DNA of 64,000 bases from Gigaspora margarita (GCA_009809945.1 WTPW01000357.1:265378-329377), one strand, 5' to 3'. Positions 35,721 through 45,822 are shown, counted from the stretch's first letter. Made by a program: numbers and translations. The notes: a model not told the origin generated them from the letters alone.

Positions 35721-36896
35721 ATGGAAAATAAATATCAGCTATCTTGGATTTCTTATGATGAATTTAAAAATATTGAAGAAATAGGTAGAGGTGGATTTGC
35801 AACCGTATTTTATGCTAACTGGTATGATAAAAGTGAAAACATTGTCAGAGGGGTTGCACTTAAATTACTTCATAAATCCAATAATTATCACGATGAATTC
35901 ATAAAAGAGGTAATATTTATAAAAATCATCATTAATTGTATTATTCATTATTTATCATTTATATCATAATTGAATATATATATTCTTTATAATAAGTTAA
36001 AAGCTTATTGTAATATCGGACTTAAAGATCGAACATTTTTAAAATGCTTCGGTATATCAAAAGACAAAGTTTCTAAAGATTATATTCTAGTCATGGAATA
36101 TGCGTCAGAAGGTAGTTTACGTAAAAATCTACGTACCATAGCACAAATGGATTGGAAGGATAAATTAAATCTTTTACAATGTATTGCATCAGATCTTCAA
36201 ATCATTCATTCCCATGACCTTATTCATTGTGATTTACATAGTGGAAATATACTACTTAAAAATTTTAAAAGTGCATATATAGCAGATTTAGGACTTTCAA
36301 TAACCGCTAATATTGCTTTAAAATCGAAATCTGATAGAATTTATGGAATTTTACCTTATATTGCTCCTGAAGTTTTGAACAACCAACAATACACTAAAGC
36401 ATCTGATATTTATTCACTTGGTATAATTATGTGGGAAATTTTATATGGTAAACCTGTACCTTTTGAGCTAAATTCAAAATTACAATCTAAATTACAATTT
36501 CAAGTACAAGTATGTGATGGTTTACGTCCACATATTTGTGAAAATACTTCAAATGGCTATGTTGATTTAATTAAGAAATGTTGGAATACAGAACCGATAG
36601 AACGACCAACTGCAACTGAAATTTGTGATATTTTTGCAGAGTGGCAGAATAATGAAAGTATTTTATTTGAATTGGCCGAATCTAATAAAGAATTACAAAA
36701 TATAAAAAATGAAGATATGCAAGTATATATTGACTCTCATTATAAAAGTTGTTTTATTTTATCCAATAATGATTATAGAGGTATTTATAAATTTTTTGGT
36801 TTTTTAATAAATTATTTATTATTGCTTTATTTAATGATTCTTTTTGTAGATAGTCAATTTTATGAACTTGAAGTACCGGATATTATCGAAGAATAA
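35721..36896 (+). CDS. TKL-type protein kinase, two introns
   Basis: Exons 35721-35909, 35997-36780 and 36850-36896. The introns (35910-35996 and 36781-36849) have GT-AG ends and restore frame exactly. The kinase domain shows the glycine loop IGRGGFATVFYANW, the ATP-binding lysine in VALKLLH, the catalytic loop LIHCDLHSGNIL (HCD in place of HRD), the metal-binding IADLGLS (DLG in place of DFG), IAPEVL, and DIYSLGIIMWEI. The catalytic Lys and both Asp are present, so activity is plausible. The tail is NNESILFELAESNKELQ then SQFYELEVPDIIEE, the usual end of these Glomeromycotina kinases before a Sel1 part; here the gene stops instead. It would phosphorylate Ser/Thr (perhaps Tyr) residues on unknown cytosolic targets. 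ATG 35721 is the first Met after the upstream frame break; a longer N-terminus is likely in the ancestral gene. Confidence 0.88.
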
Positions 36897-37165
36897 GAGT
36901 ACCCCTTCTGATTTTAGGACAATATGGTTGAATATATTTTACTTTATTAATAATATTGAACGTGAATATTACATAGTTATCTTTATCCATTATGAATATG
37001 TAATATTACATTATAAATATAAGATATACACTTCGTTAACACTATATTTCTTTGAATTTAAGAACCTTCTTTATGACTTAAAATCATGGTACAGTAAAAA
37101 ATAAAAAATAGAAGATAAAAAAGATAAACCATATAAATCTCTTTTAAAAATTTAATGTTGCAATA

Positions 37166-38344
37166 TTAATCGTCATTTTTTAACTTTTTTTCTAAAACAT
37201 TTAATGCACTACATGTTAATGTATTAATTCCAAATCCTATAATAACATTGGAGCCAAATCCTAATGTATCTACCAAATTAGAAGTAATTTGTGAACCTAC
37301 TGCATAACTGATAGCAATTGATGCTGCACCTTTTAATATTGCGGATTGGTTATCAACAATAAATTGCCTTATTTTATTTGGGACATCACGATCTTTGTCA
37401 ATAATTTTATCCGAACCTTGACCGTTGTCAATAATTTCATCCGGTGTTGATTGATTTGTAAAAGCTTGATAGTCGTCAATGATTTCATCCGGTGCTGATT
37501 GATTTGTAAAAATTTTAAAATTATTCGGTTTTTCTTCCGATCCATTTAATACACCAATCAATGTACTAAATGTCAATACATTAAATCCGATAGTTAACAA
37601 TAAACCATATGAGCCTAATCCTAACATATTCGCCATACTAAAAATACTTGGACCTACTAAGCAACTAATAGCAATGGGCGCGGTGTATTTCATAACCTCA
37701 ACGTTGTTAACATCGCTAGCAACATATTGTATTGCTTTACTTGTAAAATCTTGAACCTCTCCAATTACTTTTGGTATATCTTGGTTAGCAACAAATTGTC
37801 CCACATTATTTGTAAGATGTTGAGCGCCTTCAATTGCTTTTTGTACACCTTGATTATTAGCAACAACTTGCCCTACGTTATTTGTAAAATGTTGAACTTC
37901 TTCAATTGCTTTTGGTATATCTTGGTTAGCAATAAATTGCCCAACATTATTTGAAAATGTTTGAACTTCTTCAATTGCTTTTTGTATATCTTGATTGTTA
38001 GCAACAAATTGCCCAACATCATTTGCAAAATGTTGAACGTCTCCAACTGCTTTTTGTATACCTTGATTGTTAGCAACAAATTGCCCAACATCATTTGCAA
38101 AATGTTGAACGTCTTCAACTGCTTTTTGTATACCTTGATTGTTAGCAACAAATTGTCCAACATTATTTGTGAAATGTTGAGCTTCTTCAACTGCTTTTTG
38201 TATATCTTGATTGCTTGCAACAAATTGTCCAACATTATTTGTAAAATGTTGAACGTCTTCAACTGCTTTTTGTATACCTTGATTGTTGGCAACGAATTGC
38301 TCAACATTATTTGCAAAATTTTTAATGTCGTCAAAAAATGGCAT
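37166..38344 (-). CDS. Unrecognised membrane protein with eight 24-residue repeats
   Basis: A single 392-codon frame starting MPFFDDIKNFANN. Residues 7 to about 196 are eight repeats of 24 residues (22-23 in two), consensus VQHFTNNVGQFVANNQGIQKAVED, predicted as amphipathic helices; a ninth, degenerate copy follows. Then comes a hydrophobic module (YTAPIAISCLVGPSIFSMAN then LLLTIGFNVLTFSTLIGVL, two likely membrane segments). A polar linker has two AFTNQSxPDEIID-type copies. A second hydrophobic module (ASIAISYAVGSQITSNLVDT then VIIGFGINTLTCSALNVL) aligns with the first. It ends KKLKNDD. There is no cleavable signal peptide. I recognise no family. The helical repeats could lie on a membrane surface, as in lipid-droplet or LEA-like proteins, but that is a guess. 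The 72-bp DNA repeats also open spurious frames on the other strand. The gene faces the kinase gene tail to tail. Confidence 0.8.
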   Translation of the reverse strand: MPFFDDIKNFANNVEQFVANNQGIQKAVEDVQHFTNNVGQFVASNQDIQKAVEEAQHFTNNVGQFVANNQGIQKAVEDVQHFANDVGQFVANNQGIQKAVGDVQHFANDVGQFVANNQDIQKAIEEVQTFSNNVGQFIANQDIPKAIEEVQHFTNNVGQVVANNQGVQKAIEGAQHLTNNVGQFVANQDIPKVIGEVQDFTSKAIQYVASDVNNVEVMKYTAPIAISCLVGPSIFSMANMLGLGSYGLLLTIGFNVLTFSTLIGVLNGSEEKPNNFKIFTNQSAPDEIIDDYQAFTNQSTPDEIIDNGQGSDKIIDKDRDVPNKIRQFIVDNQSAILKGAASIAISYAVGSQITSNLVDTLGFGSNVIIGFGINTLTCSALNVLEKKLKNDD

Positions 38345-38551
38345 TTTTTTTTCTTAACAATAAAAGAAAAGCTTTTGGCTAATATTGAGTGCGTATCTGG
38401 CTTTGCAAATAATTTTTATAGATCTCAAGTTTTTTTTTTTTTTGAGAGTTAACAATTATGATAAATAGATGATTGAACTAATCAGGGATATTGATCGTTA
38501 AAAAAAACCAGTCGATTTATAATTATCAGCAGTAAACCTTAATTTTTTTAG

Positions 38552-39640
38552 GAAACAATGACATATGGCGAAGCAAGGATGTGAATATATTAGGAATTTC
38601 ACCTCACATCCCTGCATACATAAATAGTGATACTGTAATACATTCGATAATAAATGCGCATACAAAATCAATTTCTAAGTATATGTTCACAAATCGTCTA
38701 ACAAAAGGATCTGAATTGAATATTAACCTAATGAGAGATTTAGAATTAATAACTTCGTACCATGATATTATTTTACTGACTGCATGGGGTATTGAAGATA
38801 AATCACCGTATATTTACATTGATTCAAGAAGATTTAAAGTGACTTATACGAGAAAGTTGGGTTTGATTGTTGGTAGTTTAAATAATATCATCATATTTTC
38901 TTAATTGCTGAAAACCTTTTTAATTAAGGTCCTGATGATTTTAAAGCTGCTATAATCCGAGCAAATCCTTCACAATATGGGATTTTACTTTGAAATAAAT
39001 TATTAATAAAGGAGAAAATGGGTAAATTAGCAATGATTTCGTGCATAAACATCACCTTTGCCTTTGTTCATGGATTTTTTTTTTATAATTTTTTAATTTT
39101 ATTTTCTTAACAGAATGAATGGAATCGGATAATGCACAAAGCAAAGCAATAAAAAAACTGACTATTCAGCTTATATACATAATATGCTCAAGCCTGGTAT
39201 ATCAATTTTTATTTTATACCCTTATCATTATGAGATTAACGTCTATATTATATCCCTCTTAGGACAAGAATATAAAAAAAAAAAAATAAAAACAAGGAAT
39301 CATGGGGATGTGGTTACAATGTCGGCGATGGACATTCTTTTTGTTCTGAACCATATGGACCAACATATACTACTGATGATATTATTGGATGCTATTTTAA
39401 ATTTCAAAAACAAAATAATATTTTATACAAAAAAAGGAATCAACTTAGGTAATCAAACGTTTAAAACTAAAGTTTATATTTTTTTTTTAAATCGAGCAAT
39501 TAGAAATTTAATAGTTATAAAACATTTTAGGGATTTTTTTGCCACTTACATAACAATTTCAAGGGTATTCTACAAATTGGGTCAGTGGAAGTGAGTTTTG
39601 GAACGAAAGATTAAATATTCTGGTAAATATATTCTTGTTG
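38552..39640 (+). pseudogene. Decayed SPRY-domain (RanBPM/Vid30-like) gene
   Basis: Pieces of a SPRY protein occur in order: TAWGIEDKSPYIYIDSRRF followed by KVTY (about 38785-38850), then GPDDFKAAIIRANPSQYGIL (from 38929, after an AAG acceptor), then [20 protein letters not shown] with [15 protein letters not shown] (39300-39410), then EVSFGTKD near 39585-39612. This matches the SPRY order: entry strand, RANHPIPxxCGIYYFE-like block, GDDGHSF...PYGPTFTTGD block and closing strand. Stops and frame changes separate the pieces, and the FEI and LPGW parts are decayed. The family usually mediates protein binding in degradation complexes. The acceptor at 38551 (TTTTTTAG) suggests an exon start, so the original 5' end is missing or further upstream. 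Confidence 0.7.
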
Positions 39641-39697
39641 TTGATTTATTTAAAAGTTTAACCTTGTTAAAATAAAAATTTAACTTACAGCAATAAC

Positions 39698-39923
39698 TGT
39701 CGCAGATTATAATGAAATCAGATTATAATGAAATTTAGGGTCTCAATTTAAAAATATAAGCACTACTAAAATCTACCTATACTCTTTTTTTTAAATAACC
39801 CTAACCCTAAAACCTAACTTAACTATAAAAAAAATCTAACAAAAAAGGCCCAAAAAATTTTAAAAATCGGTCATAAAATAAGTCAAATTTCATTATAATC
39901 CGATTTCATTATAATCCGTCACA
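39698..39923. repeat. MITE with 39-bp inverted ends
   Basis: The left end TGTCGCAGATTATAATGAAA and its complement at the right end pair over about 39 bp with three mismatches. Each end has GATTATAATGAAAT in tandem. The middle includes a short AACCCTAACCCTAAAACC stretch. Confidence 0.85.
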
Positions 39924-39929
39924 ATGACT

Positions 39930-40260
39930 AATGAGGCATTAATGAAAAAATCAACAAAACCTCTAGAAAAAGAGTCAGATGTGTATTAGAGTTAAGCTAT
40001 AAAGGAAAATATTTTTTATTATGGGCAAATATGGTAAAACATTTAAAGATTTAACAAGAAATTAATAATACTATAGCACTAATGTAACGGAAAAAAATTA
40101 TTTATATGATGAAAATATATAAGATGAATCAACTTCTGATTTCGAGAGATTATTAATATTTTAAAAAATGAAATTTGGCACAAAATTTTTACGGATTAGA
40201 TAATGAGTTGTAAGTATAATATACAGTACTTATAGCTTAAAAAGGCTTATTGGTATTAGT
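39930..40260. other. AT-rich stretch, no gene seen
   Basis: No open frame, repeat or RNA gene that I can support. Confidence 0.5.
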
Positions 40261-40686
40261 CGAATTTTACAGGAGGGTCTCCAAAATTCCGGGTTGGATG
40301 CATCAGATCTAGATCAGCATTTAGCCCTAGTTGTTAGCAGGTTCTATAGCAAAATTATCAGCTGGGCATTTTTTACTTAATGAACGGATATGATTTATTA
40401 GTAAAAATTTTTATAATCTTGGGGCAAAATTAATCAATTCAGATCCAGCCGACCATGATTCCGATGCACTCCGATGTATCCCGACCCAGAATTTTGTGGA
40501 CCCCCCTTGTATGAGTTGTATAAGTCGGTTTCTGAAAGTGAAATTTCCGACGTCATCGGGGTTGTTGTCGGATAGGCATGGGTCTTTGTGACATGTATCA
40601 AGATCTGGATTTGTACTCGTATGGTCCGTGTTGGACAGTATGGCCATGCCAATTGGACCGTAAATCGGTACTTCGGATGATCTTTT
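40260..40686. repeat. Degenerate copies of the dispersed GGATAGGCACGGGT family
   Basis: From about 40572 the sequence aligns with 47495-47640 and 62768-62880 (GGATAGGCATGGGTC ... TGGACCGTAAAT). The stretch before it is GC-richer than its surroundings and may be another fragment. The split-repeat retroelement starts directly after. Confidence 0.5.
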
Positions 40687-40889
40687 GACCCGCTTGTGAA
40701 TGAAGTCACAAGGTGGGACATTATTGTGAGTCACTGGACCTGCACGTGACATCAGTCACAGCGTGGATCTGAATCTGCATGTGACGATGAGTCATAGTGT
40801 GGATCGGTCCGTATTTGTATTTAGGTAACTCGATGATCTGTCGATTTCTTTGTTCTTGAATTTTCTGCTCGACTTTGAGTCTAGCTACG
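40687..40889 (+). repeat. Split direct repeat A1
   Basis: GACCCGCTTGTGAATGAAGT to CTAGCTACG. It is nearly identical to A2 (45424-45627). Confidence 0.9.
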
Positions 40890-40942
40890 TCGTAGAACAA
40901 GCCAGCTTTAGAGGCAAGTGAAATTACTTATTTTTAGCGAGT

Positions 40943-42054
40943 ATGACGGAGGAAATACAAGAAACACCTATTGAAGTCGGTAGTGAAGCTACTACCTCGC
41001 AACAAGAAAACAGCAATGTAGTGGAATGGAATCGCCTATGAACATTGGATTTGAAAGTAATGTGTTTTAAGTGTGGCCTTCGAGCAGAAGGTAGTAAGAC
41101 AGAACTGGTGAACCGCCTAGAGGCTTTCTGGAATGAACAGGAACCGGAACCGAAACTGGAACCTGGAAAGGACTGGGAACAACCAGAAATAGGAAAAGGG
41201 AAATCGACAAACTGAAATGTTGACGAAGAGTATGTAAAGGGGAATGGACCTCCCTTACAGGAGGAAATTGAAGATCAAAATGAGGCCTTTTTCGCCTACT
41301 TTAACAGTAAATTGGAAGAAAAGATTGATGAAAAATTAACTGCTTCGCTTTCAAGAATCTTGGACAGAAGTTTACAACAATGGGCAGCGAAGGTAAATGG
41401 GGTTGGCGCAGTTGAATCGAGCTTCCCCAAGAAGAAGTTTAAAAGGGCACGGGACCAATACGAGTATGATTCAGTATGTGATGTGGGAGCTCTGTTGCAA
41501 AGAGCGATTCAGGAAGATTCGAAAGAAAAATTCGCAGAAGTGCAGGAATGATTAAGGCTAAGGGCATTTACTCTAAGAGTTGCTGAGGAAGAAGGTTGGA
41601 CCGTAGCCAGAAAAATTCCAAAACTGATACCAACTGAGGGTGACGAATTTAAAGATTTGTTAGTAGAAGCAAGAAAGCAAGCGAAATCACAGGAAGGGTA
41701 TTCCGTACCTTATAGTCGAAGAGTTTGGCAAACCAAAGGAAAGAAATTTGGGGGTTGGGGTTTAAGAGCAAATTATTATACACCATATCCGCTCCCCCAC
41801 CCTTATACGCAGTACACGCCGCCCACTCCACCCACTCCAGCTACTCCATCGTTGCAACCTCATCAGAACCAAGGGGTGTTTCCAAACCCAGGCCCGACTT
41901 ACCAGAGCATGTTCAATAAGGCGGGTAAGCAATTGACCTGTTACTATTGTGGGGGCACAGGTCATATGGCCTCGGTATGTGCTTCGAGGTTAGCAGAAGG
42001 AAGTACAAGAGGAAGTAGATTTTTTCAGAACAAAGCTAGTGATGAAAGCCGGTG
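40943..42054 (+). other. Gag-like region with SAP and CCHC motifs (Ngaro-like element)
   Basis: It begins MTEEIQETPIEVGSEATT. Around 41045-41130 the pattern LDLKVMCFKCGLRAEGSKTE then LVNRLEAF fits a SAP DNA-binding helix pair. A charged middle follows. Near 41937-41979 CYYCGGTGHMASVC is a zinc knuckle, preceded by a Pro/Thr/Tyr-rich stretch. Nucleic-acid binding is the likely role. Confidence 0.7.
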
Positions 42055-42329
42055 ACTACGCTCGGGAGAAGAAAAACGAACAAGAGAGCACGAGGAAAGA
42101 GCTGACGAGCAATGTAGAGCAAGACAGAAAGGTGGTTGGAAGGATTCACGAACCAGAGGCGGTAAGGTATTGGATGGAAAAGGTAAACCCTCTGCCCATG
42201 GTAGCATGTTGGTTAAAAAACCGGGTTCCCTTGTTTCCAAGAGACGTATGGAGCCTGGTTGAGAGCAAGGTGCCGAAACTCTACAAATTGACAATAGAAC
42301 AGGAAAAATAGTTAGAGAAGGAAGTAGCA

Positions 42330-43065
42330 CACTTGGAAGAGTTGGGTGCAGTAGAGAAAGTGGGAAAGTCAAAAGTTCGTCCAGCTCTTCTGCTAGAGGT
42401 GTCCCCGGTATTTCTGGTACCGAAACAGGGGCCGAAATGCTTCCGTCTTGTAATAGATTTGAGGAGACTAAACAAACGGTTGCCGCAGAAATCGTTCCAA
42501 TTTGAGGGTCTAGGTGGACTACTAAGATCAATAGGGAAAAATTAGTCGATGATTACGTTAGATTTAAGAGATGGCTACCACCATGTACTGATGAATGAGG
42601 AAGCCCGTCAGTTTCTAGGTTTCCAAGTGGGAGAAAATTGGTACCAATATCAGGTGCTGCCGTTCGGTTTGTCACAGGTAGTATGGATTTTCTCAAAGAT
42701 AATTCGGGCACTAATTGTACATTGGAGGTCAAAGGGAATAACCTCGGGTTCGCACGTGGACGACATATGGGTAGCACACCCCTCGGCCCTTGTGTTGGAG
42801 AAAATTTGGGACGAGATCATTCTGCCCGACCTAAAAAACTGCGGCTTCATTTTGGCCTTGAACAAGAGCAGCCCGATACCATCGAGAAGGAAAAAGTTCT
42901 ACGGGCTTCTTGTGGATACGGAAAAGGCGCAGAAGATAGTGCCGGAGTCGAAGCTGCAAGAAATGAGGACTTGCTTGAAAACACTAACGGACATGGATTG
43001 GGTTATGGCGAGGCAGTTGCAAAAATTACAGGAAAGGTTCAGAGTTTGGCAAGAGCCTTTGCCCC
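42330..43065 (+). other. Reverse transcriptase of the Ngaro-like element
   Basis: RT blocks seen: VFLVPKQGPKCFRLVIDLRR, ITLDLRDGYHHVLMNEEARQ, LPFGLSQVVWIFSKII, and the catalytic HVDDIW near 42754-42767. The wording (LDLRDGYHH, QFLGF) is typical of DIRS-order RT rather than gypsy. Confidence 0.88.
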
Positions 43066-43189
43066 GACACAGGTAAAATGTTTAGAATTTTACGCCCTTT
43101 TAGATTCAGCAAACAGGAGTGTTTGGGAATGGGACAAAAAAATTCAGTTGTCGGACTAGGCGAAGTTGGATATATGCTGGTTGACGAAA

Positions 43190-43620
43190 AATTTAGAAAA
43201 GTACAACGGGCGCCCGGCTTGGAGACCATCTCTGGTGAAAAGTCTGTTCGTAGATGCTTCTACAACCGGGTGGTGCACAAAATTGGAAGACTTAACGGCA
43301 TTCGGAAATTGGAAGGAAAGGTCGGACTGCCAGGAAATCACAAAGCTGGAGGCCAGCTCAGTCCTACTGGGGCTCGAAAGCTTTGCAGACTTATTGAAGG
43401 GTTCCTGGGTCTTAATCTTTATTGACAACCATACGGCCTTGGCGACAATGAGACTAGGAGGCAAGCAGTGGTGGCAAAAGGAAGCCTACAGAAGGCTCTG
43501 GCAAGTTTGTTTGGAAAAGGACATTTGGATTTACGAGTTGAGATGGGTAGCATCTGCAGAAAATCTGGCGGATCTGTGGACCCGAGTCTTCGATTCATCA
43601 GATTGGTACATCAGGGAGGA
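43190..43620 (+). other. RNase H of the Ngaro-like element
   Basis: LFVDASTTGWCTKLED, then ITKLEASSVLLGLESF, then VLIFIDNHTALATMR give the Asp-Glu-Asp positions. WVASAENLADLWTR closes the domain in the style of DIRS elements. Confidence 0.82.
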
Positions 43621-43999
43621 AGTGTTCCAGGAGATAGAGGTGACCTTCGGACCACATTCGATCGACCGTATGGCATCCCATATGAACACGAAGCTACGAA
43701 GATTCAACAGCTATCATTTCTGTCACAGGGCGGAAGCGATAAATTGTTTTACCCAAAGGTGGGAAAGCGAGGTAAATTATATGTGCCCGCCCCTGCATTT
43801 AGTACAAAAGGTACTTCATTACGTGAAGAGTTGCAGAGCAAAAACAACGGTGGTGATCCCGGAATGGCCATCAGCCGAGTGGTGGCCGTTGCTTCTAGAG
43901 CTAAATTGGAGAGCTTTACCTCTACAAGAATCGAGGACCACATTTGCGCTCGGACCTTTGGGGTTCGTAGAACCTTGGAAAAACCTGAAGTGGAAATTC

Positions 44000-44940
44000 T
44001 TGGCAGTGCACATTTGGCCGTGAAGGATTTGTCCCAAAGGGCAAAGGCATTAGCAAAAGAAGCAGTATCACCGTTTTATAAAGCCAAGACTGAGAAATAT
44101 TGGGCTTTGTACGAAAAGTTTTGTAAAAAATTTGAGTTGGATGTGGAAAATCTGCAGGAAGATGGGATTTTGGCATTTATCATGTGGCTTGATGTAATTG
44201 GGTTGACGTCCCAAATATTGCGGGTCCTACAAGTGGTTGTAAACAACCTGCGGTTTAAAGGGAAGGAAAATTTTAAAAAATCGTTAGCAGTAATGCAAGT
44301 TCTTAGAGCAATAAGGAAGGAAGTTGCGAAGAGTAAGACGCCGGAGTGGCCTCAGGACCCATTGCCAGTTTCAGCACTAAGGTACTACGTGGATGTACCA
44401 CCACCCTTGGCAAGTGGATCAATGTGCAGAAGAGACGTGGCATTAGTGGCACTAGGGCTATGAACAATGAGAAGACCGGGGGAATTAGGAGAATTGACCA
44501 TGAAGGATATAAGGTGGGACAACGAAGGAACCTTGTGGGTTCGAATTCGTAAATCGAAAACTGATCAATTCAAAAATGGCAGGTTTATCCCAGTAGAAAA
44601 TACAGACTCACGGTATTGCCCGGTTAGACTCCTGAAGCAGTATTTGAAAATTCGGCTGGCAATGAGCCCGGAAGCACCATTGTTCCTATCAAGACAGGGG
44701 AAGAAAATTTCAGTGGCAGCGATTGGCTCAGTAGTAAAACAGTTTGCAGAACACGCAGAATTAAATGGTAGATTTACAGCTCATTCATTGAGGATTGGCG
44801 GAGCAACCACAGCAATGATAGCAGGGATAAGCCTTGCGCAAATTCGAGCAATTGGAGGTTGGGACTCAAAGGCGGTGATGTTGTACCTGAGGACGGTGAC
44901 AATGGCACAGTTGGGTACTTCAGGCCGTATGGATTTCTAG
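44000..44940 (+). other. Tyrosine recombinase of the Ngaro-like element
   Basis: A helical N-terminal part (ALAKEAVSPFYKAKTEKYWA then LYEKFC) is followed by a catalytic part with the first Arg in RRPGELGELTMKDIRW, the HSLRIGGAT motif (His-x-x-Arg), and GGWDSKAVMLYLR with the nucleophile Tyr near 44883. These are the residues of phage-integrase-type recombinases. The enzyme would insert the circular DNA copy. Confidence 0.9.
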
Positions 44941-45060
44941 GAAAAAAAAAAAATATATATATATATATAATGAAATTTTTTTTTTTGTGGTTGTTGTTTT
45001 GTTTTTTCTGTTTTTTAAGTTTTTTGTTTCGAATTAAATTGGAAAATAAGGATGTAAATA

Positions 45061-45205
45061 GGGCACGCAGCCGGAAAAAAAAAAAAAAAAAAGTGATGAA
45101 TGATGTAAATAATTTGAATTAGGGCACGCAGCCCGAAAAATGAATAAAAATAAAGGGTTATATAGTACCCGATATAAATGAAATATAAAAAAGGACACGC
45201 AGTCC
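45061..45205 (+). promoter_or_regulatory. Three small hairpins with common ACGCA loop
   Basis: GGGC-ACGCA-GCC (45061-45072), GGGC-ACGCA-GCCC (45122-45134) and GGAC-ACGCA-GTCC (45193-45205). The third stem keeps pairing through a compensatory change. They are spaced about 60-70 bp apart, between the recombinase region and repeat B1. A structural RNA or protein-binding signal is inferred. Confidence 0.55.
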
Positions 45206-45332
45206 AAATGTATGAAATTGGGTCGGGTCCGGAAGAGAGCGGTAGCTTGTGACCTAAGAGCACGTGTACAGTAAAACAGGCTGGGTCGGAACACAGATAC
45301 CATTTCCTCATACGATCCTCGCCAACAATCCC

Positions 45333-45423
45333 ATACTGTACTTCGTAGAGCACAGAGGTATTGTTGGCCACGGAAGTTGTTCCTTTATCAGAAGGGATAG
45401 GTTCCATGACGAACAATAATAAT
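45333..45423 (+). repeat. Split direct repeat B1
   Basis: ATACTGTACTTCGTAGAGCA to AACAATAATAAT, nearly identical to B2. It abuts A2. Confidence 0.9.
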
Positions 45424-45627
45424 GACCTGCTTGTGAATGAAGTCACAAGGCGGGACATTATTGTGAGTCACTGGACCTGCATGTGACAATCAGTCACAGC
45501 ATGGATCTGAATCTGCATGTGGCGATGAGTCATAGTGTGGATCGGTCCGTATTTGTATTTAGGTAACTCGATAATCTGTCGATTTCTTTGTTCTTGAATT
45601 TTCTGCTTGACTTTGAGTCTAGCTACG
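45424..45627 (+). repeat. Split direct repeat A2
   Basis: Copy of A1, immediately after B1. It is followed by a 104-bp spacer unrelated to the other parts. Confidence 0.9.
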
Positions 45628-45731
45628 GCCCGCCCGCCGCACCCAAAAATGTGTGACCCAAATTCCAGATACACGATGCTCGCAAAGCTGCTCACGTGAT
45701 ATCAGGTGGCTTGTTCCACGACTTCTATCTT

Positions 45732-45822
45732 ATACTGTACTTCGTAGAGCACAGAGGTATTGTTGGCCACGGAAGTTGTTCCTTCATCAGAAGGGATAGG
45801 TTCCATGACGAACAATAATAAT
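45732..45822 (+). repeat. Split direct repeat B2
   Basis: Copy of B1 closing the element. Confidence 0.9.

Larger units (their letters stand above)
40687..45822 (+). mobile_element. Ngaro/PAT-like tyrosine-recombinase retroelement (DIRS order)
   Basis: Terminal repeats are arranged A1 (40687-40889) - coding - B1 (45333-45423) - A2 (45424-45627) - spacer - B2 (45732-45822). A2 repeats A1 and B2 repeats B1, with B1 and A2 abutting: the split direct repeat layout known for PAT and Ngaro elements. Between them lie a Gag-like region with SAP and CCHC motifs, RT, RNase H and a tyrosine recombinase, with no integrase of the DDE type. The A copies differ by only a few per cent, so it is fairly young. 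It is broken at several places but all parts are present. Such elements integrate by recombinase through a circular intermediate, without target duplication; none is seen. Confidence 0.88.

Noticed and set aside
37727-38452. Plus-strand frames and a second minus-strand frame over the 24-residue-repeat gene
   Set aside because: Shadows of the 72-bp repeat. The chosen frame alone has the start, the two hydrophobic modules and the charged tail.
39798-39822. AACCCTAACCCTAAAACC, telomere-like; also CTAACCCTAACC near 63143
   Set aside because: Only two or three units, each inside a MITE with defined ends; not a telomere.
42025-42531. Minus-strand frames in the recombinase retroelement
   Set aside because: They overlap clear RT and Gag sequence on the plus strand and show no domain pattern.
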